From Lewinellaceae bacterium (GTDB taxonomy: Bacteria > Bacteroidota > Bacteroidia > Chitinophagales > Saprospiraceae), in contig JACJXV010000015.1 of the NCBI GenBank assembly GCA_020636445.1, forward strand, positions 15,666 to 79,665: a stretch of DNA of 64,000 nucleotides, given 5' to 3'. Below the pieces are notes generated by a model, which made no database searches, had not been told where the DNA came from, and was given only the letters and a program-made list of their open reading frames with translations. Positions 8,500-16,508 of this stretch are shown piece by piece; positions within the stretch are counted from its first letter, which is position 1; every line of letters starts with the position of its first letter. Position numbers and translations under genes: made by a program.

Positions 8500-9582
8500 C
8501 TATGTGTCACTTAAATCCAGTTTAAGATCCACGACATATGACTTAGGGGTGTTATCGATCCGTAGTTCGTACTGGTCCGGGTATAAAAGGTTCAGCCTGC
8601 GGTGCACATTGACCAATCCAATTCCGCCGCTGCGGCGGTTAGGATCAGCTACCGGCATTTTTTCGGGCTTGCTGTTTTCAATCTGAAAGTGTAATTGTGT
8701 TTGGTTTATTTCCAGATTAATCCGTACAAACCCACCGTGGGTGATATAGTTATTTAATCCATGTTTGAAGCTGTTTTCCAGGAAAGGAATAAAGAGTAAG
8801 GGCGCAATCTTTTGGTCCTGCACTTCTCCGTTAACGGAGAAAGTGATACTCACATTTTTTCCCTGCCGGAGCCGTTCCAGGTCCAGGTAGTTATTTAGGT
8901 AGTGAATTTCTTTGCTAAGTAAGACCCGTTTTTCGTTGCATTCATAGAGCATGTAGCGCATCATTTCAGAGAGCTTGATTACAATTTCAGGAGCCTGATC
9001 TGATTTTTTTAGCGTAAGTGCATACAAGTTATTCAAAGTATTGAACAGAAAATGTGGGTTAATTTGTGATTTTAAAAAACGCAACTCTGACTGCATGGTT
9101 TGGGTTTCCAGTTCCTGCTTTTCCCGTAATTGCCGAAACCAGTCCATCAAAATCGCGTAAATGGTAGAACCACTGGCGATAATAAACGAGAGCATAAAAT
9201 AGCCCAGCTGGTTGTTAATAAGCTGTTGTTGTGCTACAGGGATTGCATTGAATTTCCAATAGAACACCAACATCTTCAATGGGGTGAGGATAATGGCACT
9301 GAGGGTTAATAGAATAGCATACGTTAGGAATTTCTTCTCATTCAGGTAATTGGGGATGAGGTAGAACCAGTTGAAGTAAACAAGAAAGCCATAAAAAAGC
9401 ACATTGATAATCTCGTTGGACAAGGTGAACCAGAACCCATATTCGGTACCTTCCACGATCATGAGAATAATCAGGATGATCAGCCAAAACAGAATGTGGT
9501 AAGCCGTACGACGACTTCCCAATAATTCGCCAAAGCTGGCAGGACGACCGGATAATGCAAAACCCCGTTCCATGATATTCAA
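8500..9582 (-). CDS. LytS-type sensor histidine kinase
   Basis: A 360-residue membrane kinase with four predicted transmembrane helices (about residues 29-45, 57-78, 85-108, 125-148). A short coiled coil then leads into the His_kinase domain with QINPHFLFNTLNNLYAL (phospho-acceptor H177). The HATPase region has FIPFLENSFKHGL (N box) and a GGIGLVNVHRRL G box. There is no separate sensor domain, so the signal is probably sensed in or near the membrane. It pairs with the LytTR regulator downstream. Confidence 0.94.
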   Translation of the reverse strand: MNIMERGFALSGRPASFGELLGSRRTAYHILFWLIILIILMIVEGTEYGFWFTLSNEIINVLFYGFLVYFNWFYLIPNYLNEKKFLTYAILLTLSAIILTPLKMLVFYWKFNAIPVAQQQLINNQLGYFMLSFIIASGSTIYAILMDWFRQLREKQELETQTMQSELRFLKSQINPHFLFNTLNNLYALTLKKSDQAPEIVIKLSEMMRYMLYECNEKRVLLSKEIHYLNNYLDLERLRQGKNVSITFSVNGEVQDQKIAPLLFIPFLENSFKHGLNNYITHGGFVRINLEINQTQLHFQIENSKPEKMPVADPNRRSGGIGLVNVHRRLNLLYPDQYELRIDNTPKSYVVDLKLDLSDT

Positions 9583-10104
9583 TATCTACACAAATTAACG
9601 TTTTCTGTCTTTCCCTGCGCAATATAAATAGACAAACCCATTACTCGTTCGGATGAATATCCCTATATGCTGTACATTACGGGAGCAATCATACCAGAAC
9701 CCCTGAGAGGATGTGGCCAGGGAGCCTGCTTATACTACTGCGTGATGAAGTTAATTTGCCTCAACGCTCAACGTTTTTTAGTGAGCAGTGAGCAGAAAGG
9801 GAAAGGATGCGCCAGCCACCAGTTACCAGCTGGTGGTAACGGTTTACCCCAACGCAGTCGGGGCAAGATTACGAGGCAAATCAAGAAGAAGATCTCCATT
9901 ATTGATGCATTTTAGCTTAAAGCCAACTGCGCAATAATGTTACCCTGTCACATCGCATTAGGTATAGTTTTGGCAATCTTTGTACTTTTGCGGATGATTT
10001 TCTTCAGACAAGTGGGATTAACGCTGTTGAAGGCCGGGTAAAGTGGCAGGAAGCAGAGTTGTGTCCACTTGAATTACATGCAGTATAAACACTAAAAAGA
10101 AGAT
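9583..10104. other. intergenic region with dispersed repeats and fabD promoter candidate
   Basis: This 522-bp gap holds the dispersed repeat GTGAGCAGTGAGCAG (9781-9795), an inverted CCCCAACGCAGTCGGGG element (about 9847-9863) like one near 44316, and a Bacteroidota -7 box TACTTTTG at 9983-9990 (TAnnTTTG consensus) about 115 bp before fabD. No matching -33 element is clear. No coding region is supported. Confidence 0.4.
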
Positions 10105-10986
10105 ATGATTGCTTACGTTTTCCCTGGCCAGGCTTCCCAATTTGAGGGTATGGGACTCGATATGTATGAGTCGTCCGATCTTGCCCGTGAATTATTTGAA
10201 CAAGCCAATGATATTCTCGGATTTTCGATCACGGACGTGATGTTCCGGGGTAGTGCTGACGATTTAAAACAGACCCGGGTAACTCAACCGGCTGTTTTTC
10301 TTCATTCTATTATCAAAGCCCGTTTAGCAGGGGAGTCCTTCCTGCCGGGAGCAGTTGCCGGACATTCACTGGGGGAATTTTCTGCCTTGGTGGCGGCAGG
10401 GGCTTTATCTTTTGCCGATGGGTTAATGTTGGTCGCCAAGCGCGCACAAGCTATGCAGGTGGCTTGTGAAATGGCTGAAGGCACTATGGCTGCTATTTTG
10501 GGTCTTGATGACCAGGTCATTGAAGACGTATGTGCGCAAGTAACGGAGGGCATCGTCGTGCCGGCCAACTATAATTGCCCCGGGCAATTGGTGATTTCCG
10601 GATCAGTTGCGGGTGTAGAAGCAGCTATGGCCCGTTTGGAAGCTGCCGGTGCAACGCGCACCATCTTACTGGCCGTGGGAGGGGCATTCCATTCGCCACT
10701 GATGAAGCCGGCACAGGACGAGCTGGAACAAGCGATTGCGCAGACGCCTTTTAGTGTGCCTGTTTGCCCAATCTATCAGAACGTTCACGCAGCTCCGGAA
10801 ACAGACCCAATGCGAATTAAGGAGAACTTGATCGCCCAGTTAACGGCACCTGTTCGGTGGACGCAAACCATGCAGCGAATGATAGCTGACGGAGTAGCTG
10901 AATTTATTGAGGTTGGCGGAACGGGAAAAGTGCTTCAAGGCTTCGTTAAGAAAATTGACCGGCGTTTCCCAACCCAGGCTTTATAG
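10105..10986 (+). CDS. fabD: malonyl CoA-acyl carrier protein transacylase
   Basis: FabD moves malonyl groups from CoA to acyl carrier protein for fatty-acid elongation in the cytoplasm. The 293-residue length is normal. Visible motifs are the N-terminal FPGQASQ, the nucleophile motif GHSLGEFSAL (Ser near 92), a conserved Gln/Arg region, and VGGAFHSPLM with the catalytic His near residue 200. It starts at an ATG after a long repeat-containing gap and is monocistronic here rather than in a fab cluster. Confidence 0.96.
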   Translation: MIAYVFPGQASQFEGMGLDMYESSDLARELFEQANDILGFSITDVMFRGSADDLKQTRVTQPAVFLHSIIKARLAGESFLPGAVAGHSLGEFSALVAAGALSFADGLMLVAKRAQAMQVACEMAEGTMAAILGLDDQVIEDVCAQVTEGIVVPANYNCPGQLVISGSVAGVEAAMARLEAAGATRTILLAVGGAFHSPLMKPAQDELEQAIAQTPFSVPVCPIYQNVHAAPETDPMRIKENLIAQLTAPVRWTQTMQRMIADGVAEFIEVGGTGKVLQGFVKKIDRRFPTQAL

Positions 10987-11243
10987 TGGATGTCTGTATC
11001 AGCCACCCTGCACAGCATGTGTAGTAGACGGGAGCCAAGTGAATTTGTGTTTTAGTCGGCCGAATTGCGGGGTAAAGGAACCCCGTAACGGGCAATCTTG
11101 TTTTTTGTATATTACCTTTATGCTATCCAACACGAAGTGATGGGCATATTGTACTTATGGATGTAAAAGGATGAACCAGTTCTAAGTCCTTTCCATCCAC
11201 AAGGAGGCCGATTGATTATTATTGTCACTTTAGAAAATTGCTC

Positions 11244-11798
11244 ATGAAGGAAATGCTGGCAAAAGGGAAAATTCTATTAGCTGAACCCTACCTGTTAGAT
11301 CCAAATTTCAAACGGGCGGTTGTGTTGCTTTGTGAACATAGTGAGGAGGGTAGTGTGGGATTTATCTTGAACCGGCCACTGGAAATGCGCTTAGATCAGC
11401 TATTGGAAGAATTTCCTGAAATAGACTCTTCTGTGGGTTTAGGTGGGCCGGTACAAACGGACACCATCCATTATTTGCATAACGTGGGCGAATTACTCGA
11501 AGGTAGTATTCAAGTAGCTACAGGAGTATTCTGGGGGGGCGATTTTGAAAAACTTAAGTTTCTGATCCAATCCCAATTGATTACACCGGATAACATCCGT
11601 TTTTTTCTGGGATATGCAGGGTGGAGTGAAGGCCAGCTAGCGGAAGAAATGACTTACGGGTCCTGGGTACTGGCGGATATGGATGCCAATTACTTGTTCA
11701 GGACTTCTCCTGAAGAATTGTGGCGGCAGGTAATGTATGACAAGGGTAACGCATATACCGTCATTGCCAACCTCCCCGAGACGCCTATTTGGAATTAA
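11244..11798 (+). CDS. YqgE/AlgH family protein
   Basis: A 184-residue cytoplasmic protein (from ATG 11244; a TTG two codons earlier is less likely) of the YqgE/AlgH family, DUF179. Signature features are KGKILLAEPYL at the N-terminus, FKRAVVLLCEHSEEGSVGFILNRP split over residues ~24-50, GGPVQ, and FFLGYAGWSEGQLAEEM with a final SWVL segment. The biochemical role of the family is not settled. A weak inverted repeat (about 11157-11199) precedes it, and a strong bidirectional terminator follows. Confidence 0.9.
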   Translation: MKEMLAKGKILLAEPYLLDPNFKRAVVLLCEHSEEGSVGFILNRPLEMRLDQLLEEFPEIDSSVGLGGPVQTDTIHYLHNVGELLEGSIQVATGVFWGGDFEKLKFLIQSQLITPDNIRFFLGYAGWSEGQLAEEMTYGSWVLADMDANYLFRTSPEELWRQVMYDKGNAYTVIANLPETPIWN

Positions 11799-11831
11799 TT
11801 TTTTTTCAAGATGAGCTCGTCAAGGGCACAA

Positions 11832-11872
11832 AAAAATAGCCCCTGGACATTGTAGGGCCAGGGGCTATTTTT
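11832..11872. terminator. bidirectional Rho-independent terminator
   Basis: A perfect 15-bp stem (11832-11846 with 11858-11872), GC-rich in the middle with A run and T run at its ends, encloses an 11-nt loop. It sits between the convergent yqgE/algH and M23 peptidase genes and can serve both strands. Confidence 0.9.
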
Positions 11873-11894
11873 TATGCTAACACATTATTTTTTG

Positions 11895-13274
11895 CTAGGG
11901 TGCTGAAGCCGGCTCGGTTAGCGAAATTGCTTCGGAATCACCTTCAGCAAGTAGGGCATCATCGCCTGCACCTGGCTCTCCATGCATCAATGCTAACCAT
12001 TGATCGCGTTTAGCAAAGAAAGCAGGAAGCTCATCAGCAGGAAGCGGCTTCGGGGGGGGGAAACTCAGGTTAAGATGGTTGACCTGTTTGCCGTTCATCC
12101 AAAACCGGAAACAAACGTGGGGGCCAGTTGCCAGTCCGGTAGATCCAACATAACCAATGACCTGACCTTGCTGCACCATTGATCCGCGACGAATTCCTTT
12201 CGCGAACTTTTGCATGTGCAGGTACTGTGTCGTATAGGTTTGGTCGTGTTTGATCTTTACAAAATTCCCATTTCCGTTGGTATATGAGGCTTCAACGACA
12301 ACACCATCACCAACAGCCAGAATAGGCGTTCCGTAGGGAGCGGCATAGTCGGTACCGTAGTGCGGGCGTACCCGCTTGAGGATCGGGTGGAAGCGGTTGA
12401 GGTTAAAGTGCGAAGAAATCCTGGAGTATTGTAAGGGTGCCTTGAGAAAGCCTTTCTTCATTGGACGGCCTTCCAGGTCGTAATAACCACGGTGTTTGCC
12501 ATTGTCGTGATAAATGGCATAGTACTCATTGTTGCCGGTTTTATAGTACGCTGCGTGTACCTTGCCTGCACCAACTTCCTGTCCATCGATGGTATGTTGC
12601 TCATAAACAACTTTGAATTCATCGCCTTTCTGCAAATGGTGGAAGTCGACCGACCATTGCAGGGCATCTTCAAGCTTGGAAATCAGTTCAGGACTGGATC
12701 CATTGTCAGCCATTGCTTTCCATAGCGAAGATTCCACGCTACCATGGGTTGTCCGGATATGGCGATCAATCGGATGATCGATTTTCTCAATAAAGAGGCT
12801 GTCTTCCAGGTGGAAAATGAAATAGCCGTAAACACTAGGTTCGTAAACCAGATAAGAAGCACGCTGTGCTCCTGGTTTGGTCAGAATGACATAATTCTTG
12901 CCAATGGCAAAATCCTTAACATCGAAAACGGACTTACCACTTTCGGTAAGTGTCATAATGGACTGGTGATCCAGTCCTTGCTCCTGCAGAATGTTTCCCA
13001 GGATATCGCCGGATTTAACCTGATTCTCTACGACTGTAAAGGTGTCTAGTGCGAAGCCGTAGCGAAGAGTAGGAATGGTTACCGTAAACGAACCCAGTTC
13101 AAGGGGCTCTGCAGGAGTACTTTGGGCAGCTGAAGCACGGATATTGCGGGCCATTTCGGGGAACAATACCAACGTGAGTAATAACAGCGAACCAAAGAGG
13201 ATAACCAATAAGCGACGGGAGTTCAATACGGCGGTAAACCGCTCGAATGGATTGTCATTTTCTGAGCCTGACAC
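11895..13274 (-). CDS. M23 family metallopeptidase (murein endopeptidase), membrane-anchored
   Basis: A 459-residue protein with an N-terminal cytoplasmic stretch, one transmembrane segment (about residues 22-42) and a periplasmic part. An OapA/LysM-like segment (VKSGDILGNILQEQGL, near residue 90) precedes the LytM domain. The zinc ligands lie in HYGTDYAAPYGTP (about residue 305), QYLHM and GPHVCFRFW. The family cleaves peptide cross-links of peptidoglycan during growth and division. The C-terminal ~40 residues are acidic and Ala-rich. It is transcribed alone, converging on yqgE/algH. Confidence 0.92.
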   Translation of the reverse strand: MSGSENDNPFERFTAVLNSRRLLVILFGSLLLLTLVLFPEMARNIRASAAQSTPAEPLELGSFTVTIPTLRYGFALDTFTVVENQVKSGDILGNILQEQGLDHQSIMTLTESGKSVFDVKDFAIGKNYVILTKPGAQRASYLVYEPSVYGYFIFHLEDSLFIEKIDHPIDRHIRTTHGSVESSLWKAMADNGSSPELISKLEDALQWSVDFHHLQKGDEFKVVYEQHTIDGQEVGAGKVHAAYYKTGNNEYYAIYHDNGKHRGYYDLEGRPMKKGFLKAPLQYSRISSHFNLNRFHPILKRVRPHYGTDYAAPYGTPILAVGDGVVVEASYTNGNGNFVKIKHDQTYTTQYLHMQKFAKGIRRGSMVQQGQVIGYVGSTGLATGPHVCFRFWMNGKQVNHLNLSFPPPKPLPADELPAFFAKRDQWLALMHGEPGAGDDALLAEGDSEAISLTEPASAP

Positions 13275-13435
13275 GTGTTCTAATTTGCGTTATACCATAC
13301 CGGCGGATGTAAATGAATACGGGGGGGCCGGTTTTGCGATCATGATTTATTAACAGCTAATTAAGCAAATATAAAATTAGCAATGGTTTACACCTAATCA
13401 TTATAGTTAAAATAACTGACCAAGTGCATATCAGT

Positions 13436-14590
13436 TAGGGCAAACGCACCAAATCTACAAACGGAGGACCTTCTCCAAATAGTCCAGATTCATAGCGGCC
13501 TTGTATCGCCGTTTTCGTTTGCTTAGTCTGGAGTCATCCATCGCGATTCGATGCAGGGCTAATTTGCGTAGTATGCTCAAGTTTTCAGGAGCATGCCCGC
13601 TTCGAGCCCGGTTGGCATCTTCGGCGAAAGTGACATCCAGATGCCAGTGTAATTGGTTCTCAACGCTCCAGTGACTGCGGATAAGTCGGTTCATATCTTG
13701 CGCGGTGCGCTGGGTGAGCGTGCTAATATAATACCTTGTTTGTGTGGAGGTTGCTTCACCAACCATTCGGGTTGCTTCAATTTTAACCAGTGTCTTTATA
13801 CTAGGCCAGGCCTGCTGCATATTGGGACTCAAACAGTCCGAGGCCCGTAAGGTAGCACAATGCCGCTTTTCAAAACGGCCATGGCCATATTCCCAGTCTT
13901 CGTCTGTTTGGTCTAGTCCAGAAAATTGAAACGACTCATGCACTTCCTCCAGCAGTTCCTCCTGATTACCCTTCAGGGCCAGGATATAGTCCGCTTCTTT
14001 AGCGACGATCTGGTCAGCGATGTTTTTCTGGCAACCGATGGCATCGATACTGACAATGGCTCCCTTGAGCGAGAGCTCATCCAACAAGGCTGGAATAGCC
14101 GTTATCTCGTTGCTCTTGTCGCCTACTTTGCGCTGCCCGATGCAAAGGTTCACCTCGCTCACCCACGCATGGAGGATATACAGACCCGTACCGGCAGGGC
14201 CACGAGCCGATGCACCACGCAACTTCTTACCATCCAACACCACGAGCTGCTCTTCCACATGTTCGATAAGCGCAGCTCCATCAGCGGCCAAGGCCTCCTT
14301 AAGCTGTTCTGGATCAATCATTTGCAGTACTCGATTGAAGGTGTCATGAGAAGGAATACCATTCGGCAAGGCTAACTTGGTGGCCAGCCAGTCAAAGCGT
14401 TCTTCGCCGAAAGCCACCATGTCCTCGAAGTCTTCTCCACCGGTTAATAAGGTGCATAAGGCAATGAACAGAATGTCGGACAGCTTGTGCAAACAGCGTC
14501 CCTGTACGCGAAGATCGGTTACCGTGCTGAAAATCGTAGGTGAGTCTTTTGCATGCAGACCAAGTTAAGCATTTAGTGCGTTTACCCTAC
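13436..14590 (-). mobile_element. complete ISAs1-type insertion sequence
   Basis: Near-perfect terminal inverted repeats (13436-13454 and 14571-14589, 17 of 19 positions matching) enclose one transposase gene. The 8-bp direct repeat ATATCAGT flanks it exactly (13428-13435 and 14591-14598), as expected for the ISAs1 family, so the insertion appears recent. It lies between the M23 peptidase and purM genes and breaks no visible gene, though it separates purM from sequence that could carry its distal promoter. Confidence 0.92.
13455..14558 (-). CDS. ISAs1 family transposase
   Basis: A DDE-type transposase. The first ATG/TTG-type start (TTG at 14492) gives 345 residues beginning HKLSDILFIAL, but the frame is open and clearly homologous further upstream (FSTVTDLRVQGRCLHKLSDI matches the usual N-terminal D-R...H-L-D pattern) back to a TAA at 14565-14567. 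No ATG occurs in that extension; a CTG at 14558 is the best placed start. Visible catalytic features are VSIDAIGCQKNIA (Asp), DYILALKGNQ, and RSHWSVENQLHWHLDVTF with the downstream Glu. The start may be non-ATG or produced by frameshift from the out-of-frame ATG at 14554. Confidence 0.9.
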   Translation of the reverse strand: MHAKDSPTIFSTVTDLRVQGRCLHKLSDILFIALCTLLTGGEDFEDMVAFGEERFDWLATKLALPNGIPSHDTFNRVLQMIDPEQLKEALAADGAALIEHVEEQLVVLDGKKLRGASARGPAGTGLYILHAWVSEVNLCIGQRKVGDKSNEITAIPALLDELSLKGAIVSIDAIGCQKNIADQIVAKEADYILALKGNQEELLEEVHESFQFSGLDQTDEDWEYGHGRFEKRHCATLRASDCLSPNMQQAWPSIKTLVKIEATRMVGEATSTQTRYYISTLTQRTAQDMNRLIRSHWSVENQLHWHLDVTFAEDANRARSGHAPENLSILRKLALHRIAMDDSRLSKRKRRYKAAMNLDYLEKVLRL

Positions 14591-14666
14591 ATATCAGTAG
14601 TCCTTTTAGGGGAATATGGGGCAAACTACGTACCTTTAACCGCCAACAAGTAGCACCGAAAAAGAC

Positions 14667-15842
14667 ATGCCAAAATCATTTAATTACGATCGGCGCGGGG
14701 TTTCTGCGACTAAGGACGAGGTTCACGCAGCCATTCGCCTTTTGGATAAAGGGCTATTTCCCAAGGCCTTTTGCAAGATTCTTCCGGATTGGGCCGCAGG
14801 GGATCCTGCATACTGCAATATCATGCATGCGGATACGGCTGGGACCAAAACCAGCCTGGCTTATCTTTACTGGCGTGAAACCGGAGACCTTTCCGTATGG
14901 AACGGAATTGCCCAGGATGCCATAGTAATGAACCTGGATGATATGGGCTGTGTAGGTTGTTTGGATAATATCCTGCTTTCCTCTACCATTGGCCGGAATA
15001 AAAACCTGATTTCCGGCGATGTAATCCAAACGATTATTGAAGCTACTGTTGATTTTGTAGCGCGCATGAAACAATTAGGGATTAATATCCACCTGGCCGG
15101 TGGAGAAACCGCTGATGTTGGTGATATCGTGCGTACGATTGATGTTGGCTATACCGCATTTGCCCGGATGCGCCAGGACCAGCTTATTGTTAATAATATT
15201 CAAGCGGGTGATGTAATCGTTGGAATCGCTTCCTATGGAAAAGCTACCTATGAAGAGGAATACAATGGCGGAATGGGGAGTAATGGACTTACTTCGGCAC
15301 GGCACGACGTGCTGACACATGAATATGCCCATAAGTACCCGGATAGTTATGACCCCAATACGCCTGAGGAAGTAATTTACATCGGGAGTAAGAAACTAAC
15401 AGATTCAATTACGATTGGCGATGAAACCACTACCATTGGTAAGTTGATTTTATCGCCGACCCGGACTTATCTTCCGTTTTTATTACCCTTATTGCAAACA
15501 TTCCGTCCGGATATTCACGGTTTGATCCATTGTACAGGCGGGGGCCAAACCAAGGTCGTTAAGTTCCTGGATCAAAAACGGGTAGTCAAAAACAATCTTT
15601 TACCGACACCGCCTTTATTCAAGATGATTCAAGCGGAATCAGGTACTGATTGGCGTGAAATGTATCAGGTTTTCAATATGGGGCAGCGCCTGGAAATATA
15701 TTTACCGGCAGCCAAGGCAGCGGAAGTGATTGCCCTGGCCCAAACGTTTGGTTTAGAAGCCGCTGTTGTCGGTTATGTAGAGGACCATGTTCAAAATACC
15801 GTTCGCATTGAAAGCCCCTATGGAACCTTCGAATACCAATAA
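14667..15842 (+). CDS. purM: phosphoribosylformylglycinamidine cyclo-ligase (AIR synthase)
   Basis: PurM closes FGAM to AIR with ATP in purine synthesis. The 391-residue protein is of the longer PurM form seen in Bacteroidota. Visible are the N-terminal YDRRGVSATKDEVHAAI, MHADTAGTKTSLA (ATP/substrate-binding loop), MNLDDMGCVG, LAGGETADVGDIVRTIDVG, and the C-terminal HCTGGGQTKV. A -7-like TACCTTTA precedes it by about 35 bp, just inside the flank of the ISAs1 insertion. The nth gene overlaps its 3' end by 23 bp in another frame, suggesting translational coupling. Confidence 0.92.
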   Translation: MPKSFNYDRRGVSATKDEVHAAIRLLDKGLFPKAFCKILPDWAAGDPAYCNIMHADTAGTKTSLAYLYWRETGDLSVWNGIAQDAIVMNLDDMGCVGCLDNILLSSTIGRNKNLISGDVIQTIIEATVDFVARMKQLGINIHLAGGETADVGDIVRTIDVGYTAFARMRQDQLIVNNIQAGDVIVGIASYGKATYEEEYNGGMGSNGLTSARHDVLTHEYAHKYPDSYDPNTPEEVIYIGSKKLTDSITIGDETTTIGKLILSPTRTYLPFLLPLLQTFRPDIHGLIHCTGGGQTKVVKFLDQKRVVKNNLLPTPPLFKMIQAESGTDWREMYQVFNMGQRLEIYLPAAKAAEVIALAQTFGLEAAVVGYVEDHVQNTVRIESPYGTFEYQ

Positions 15843-16491
15843 CTTTCCAGCTCGTCTCTCGCGGAAAGCAAAGGCACAGGCGATCATGGATCTATTGGAG
15901 TCTTTGTATCCGGAAACACCAATTCCACTAGACCATCAGGATCCCTATACCCTCCTGGTTGCTGTATTGTTGTCTGCGCAGTGTACCGATGAAAGGGTTA
16001 ATAAAGTAACCCCTGATTTGTTCTCCTTGGCGGATACCCCGCGAAAAATGAAGGAGGTTTCCGTTGATCAGATTAAGGAAATCATCCGGCCGTGTGGGCT
16101 TTCACCACGAAAATCGCAGGCTATTAGCGACTTGTCCCGCATTTTGGTGGAGGAATATGCCGGAGAAGTACCCGCTGATTTCCAGGCATTGGAGGCTTTG
16201 CCTGGTGTAGGGCATAAAACGGCTTCGGTGGTAATGAGTCAGGCCTTTGGCATTCCAGCCTTTCCGGTGGATACCCATATCCATAGGTTAGCTTATCGGT
16301 GGGGATTGAGCACGGGGAAATCTGTTGAAAAAACGGAGAAAGACCTTAAACAGCTGTTCCCCCGGGAACGTTGGAATAAGCTTCACCTGCAGATTATCTT
16401 TTTCGGGCGGCAATATTGCCCGGCCCGGGGGCATAACCCGCAGGAGTGCCCCATCTGTAGTAAGTACGGGCGCAAAAGCTTGTTCAAATAA
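15820..16491 (+). CDS. nth: endonuclease III-like DNA glycosylase/AP lyase
   Basis: Nth removes oxidised pyrimidines and nicks AP sites in base excision repair. Residues ~90-150 show the helix-hairpin-helix LPGVGHKTASVV with the catalytic Lys, followed by FPVDTHIHRLAYRWGL with the catalytic Asp. The C-terminus has CPARGHNPQECPIC instead of the usual four-cysteine C-x6-C-x2-C-x5-C: the first spacing is nine residues and no fourth Cys is visible before the end, so a normal 4Fe-4S cluster is doubtful. I chose ATG 15820, which overlaps purM; an in-frame ATG at 15787 would add 11 residues. Confidence 0.9.
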   Translation: MEPSNTNNFPARLSRKAKAQAIMDLLESLYPETPIPLDHQDPYTLLVAVLLSAQCTDERVNKVTPDLFSLADTPRKMKEVSVDQIKEIIRPCGLSPRKSQAISDLSRILVEEYAGEVPADFQALEALPGVGHKTASVVMSQAFGIPAFPVDTHIHRLAYRWGLSTGKSVEKTEKDLKQLFPRERWNKLHLQIIFFGRQYCPARGHNPQECPICSKYGRKSLFK

Positions 16492-16508
16492 GCGCTTTCA
16501 AGTATCCA

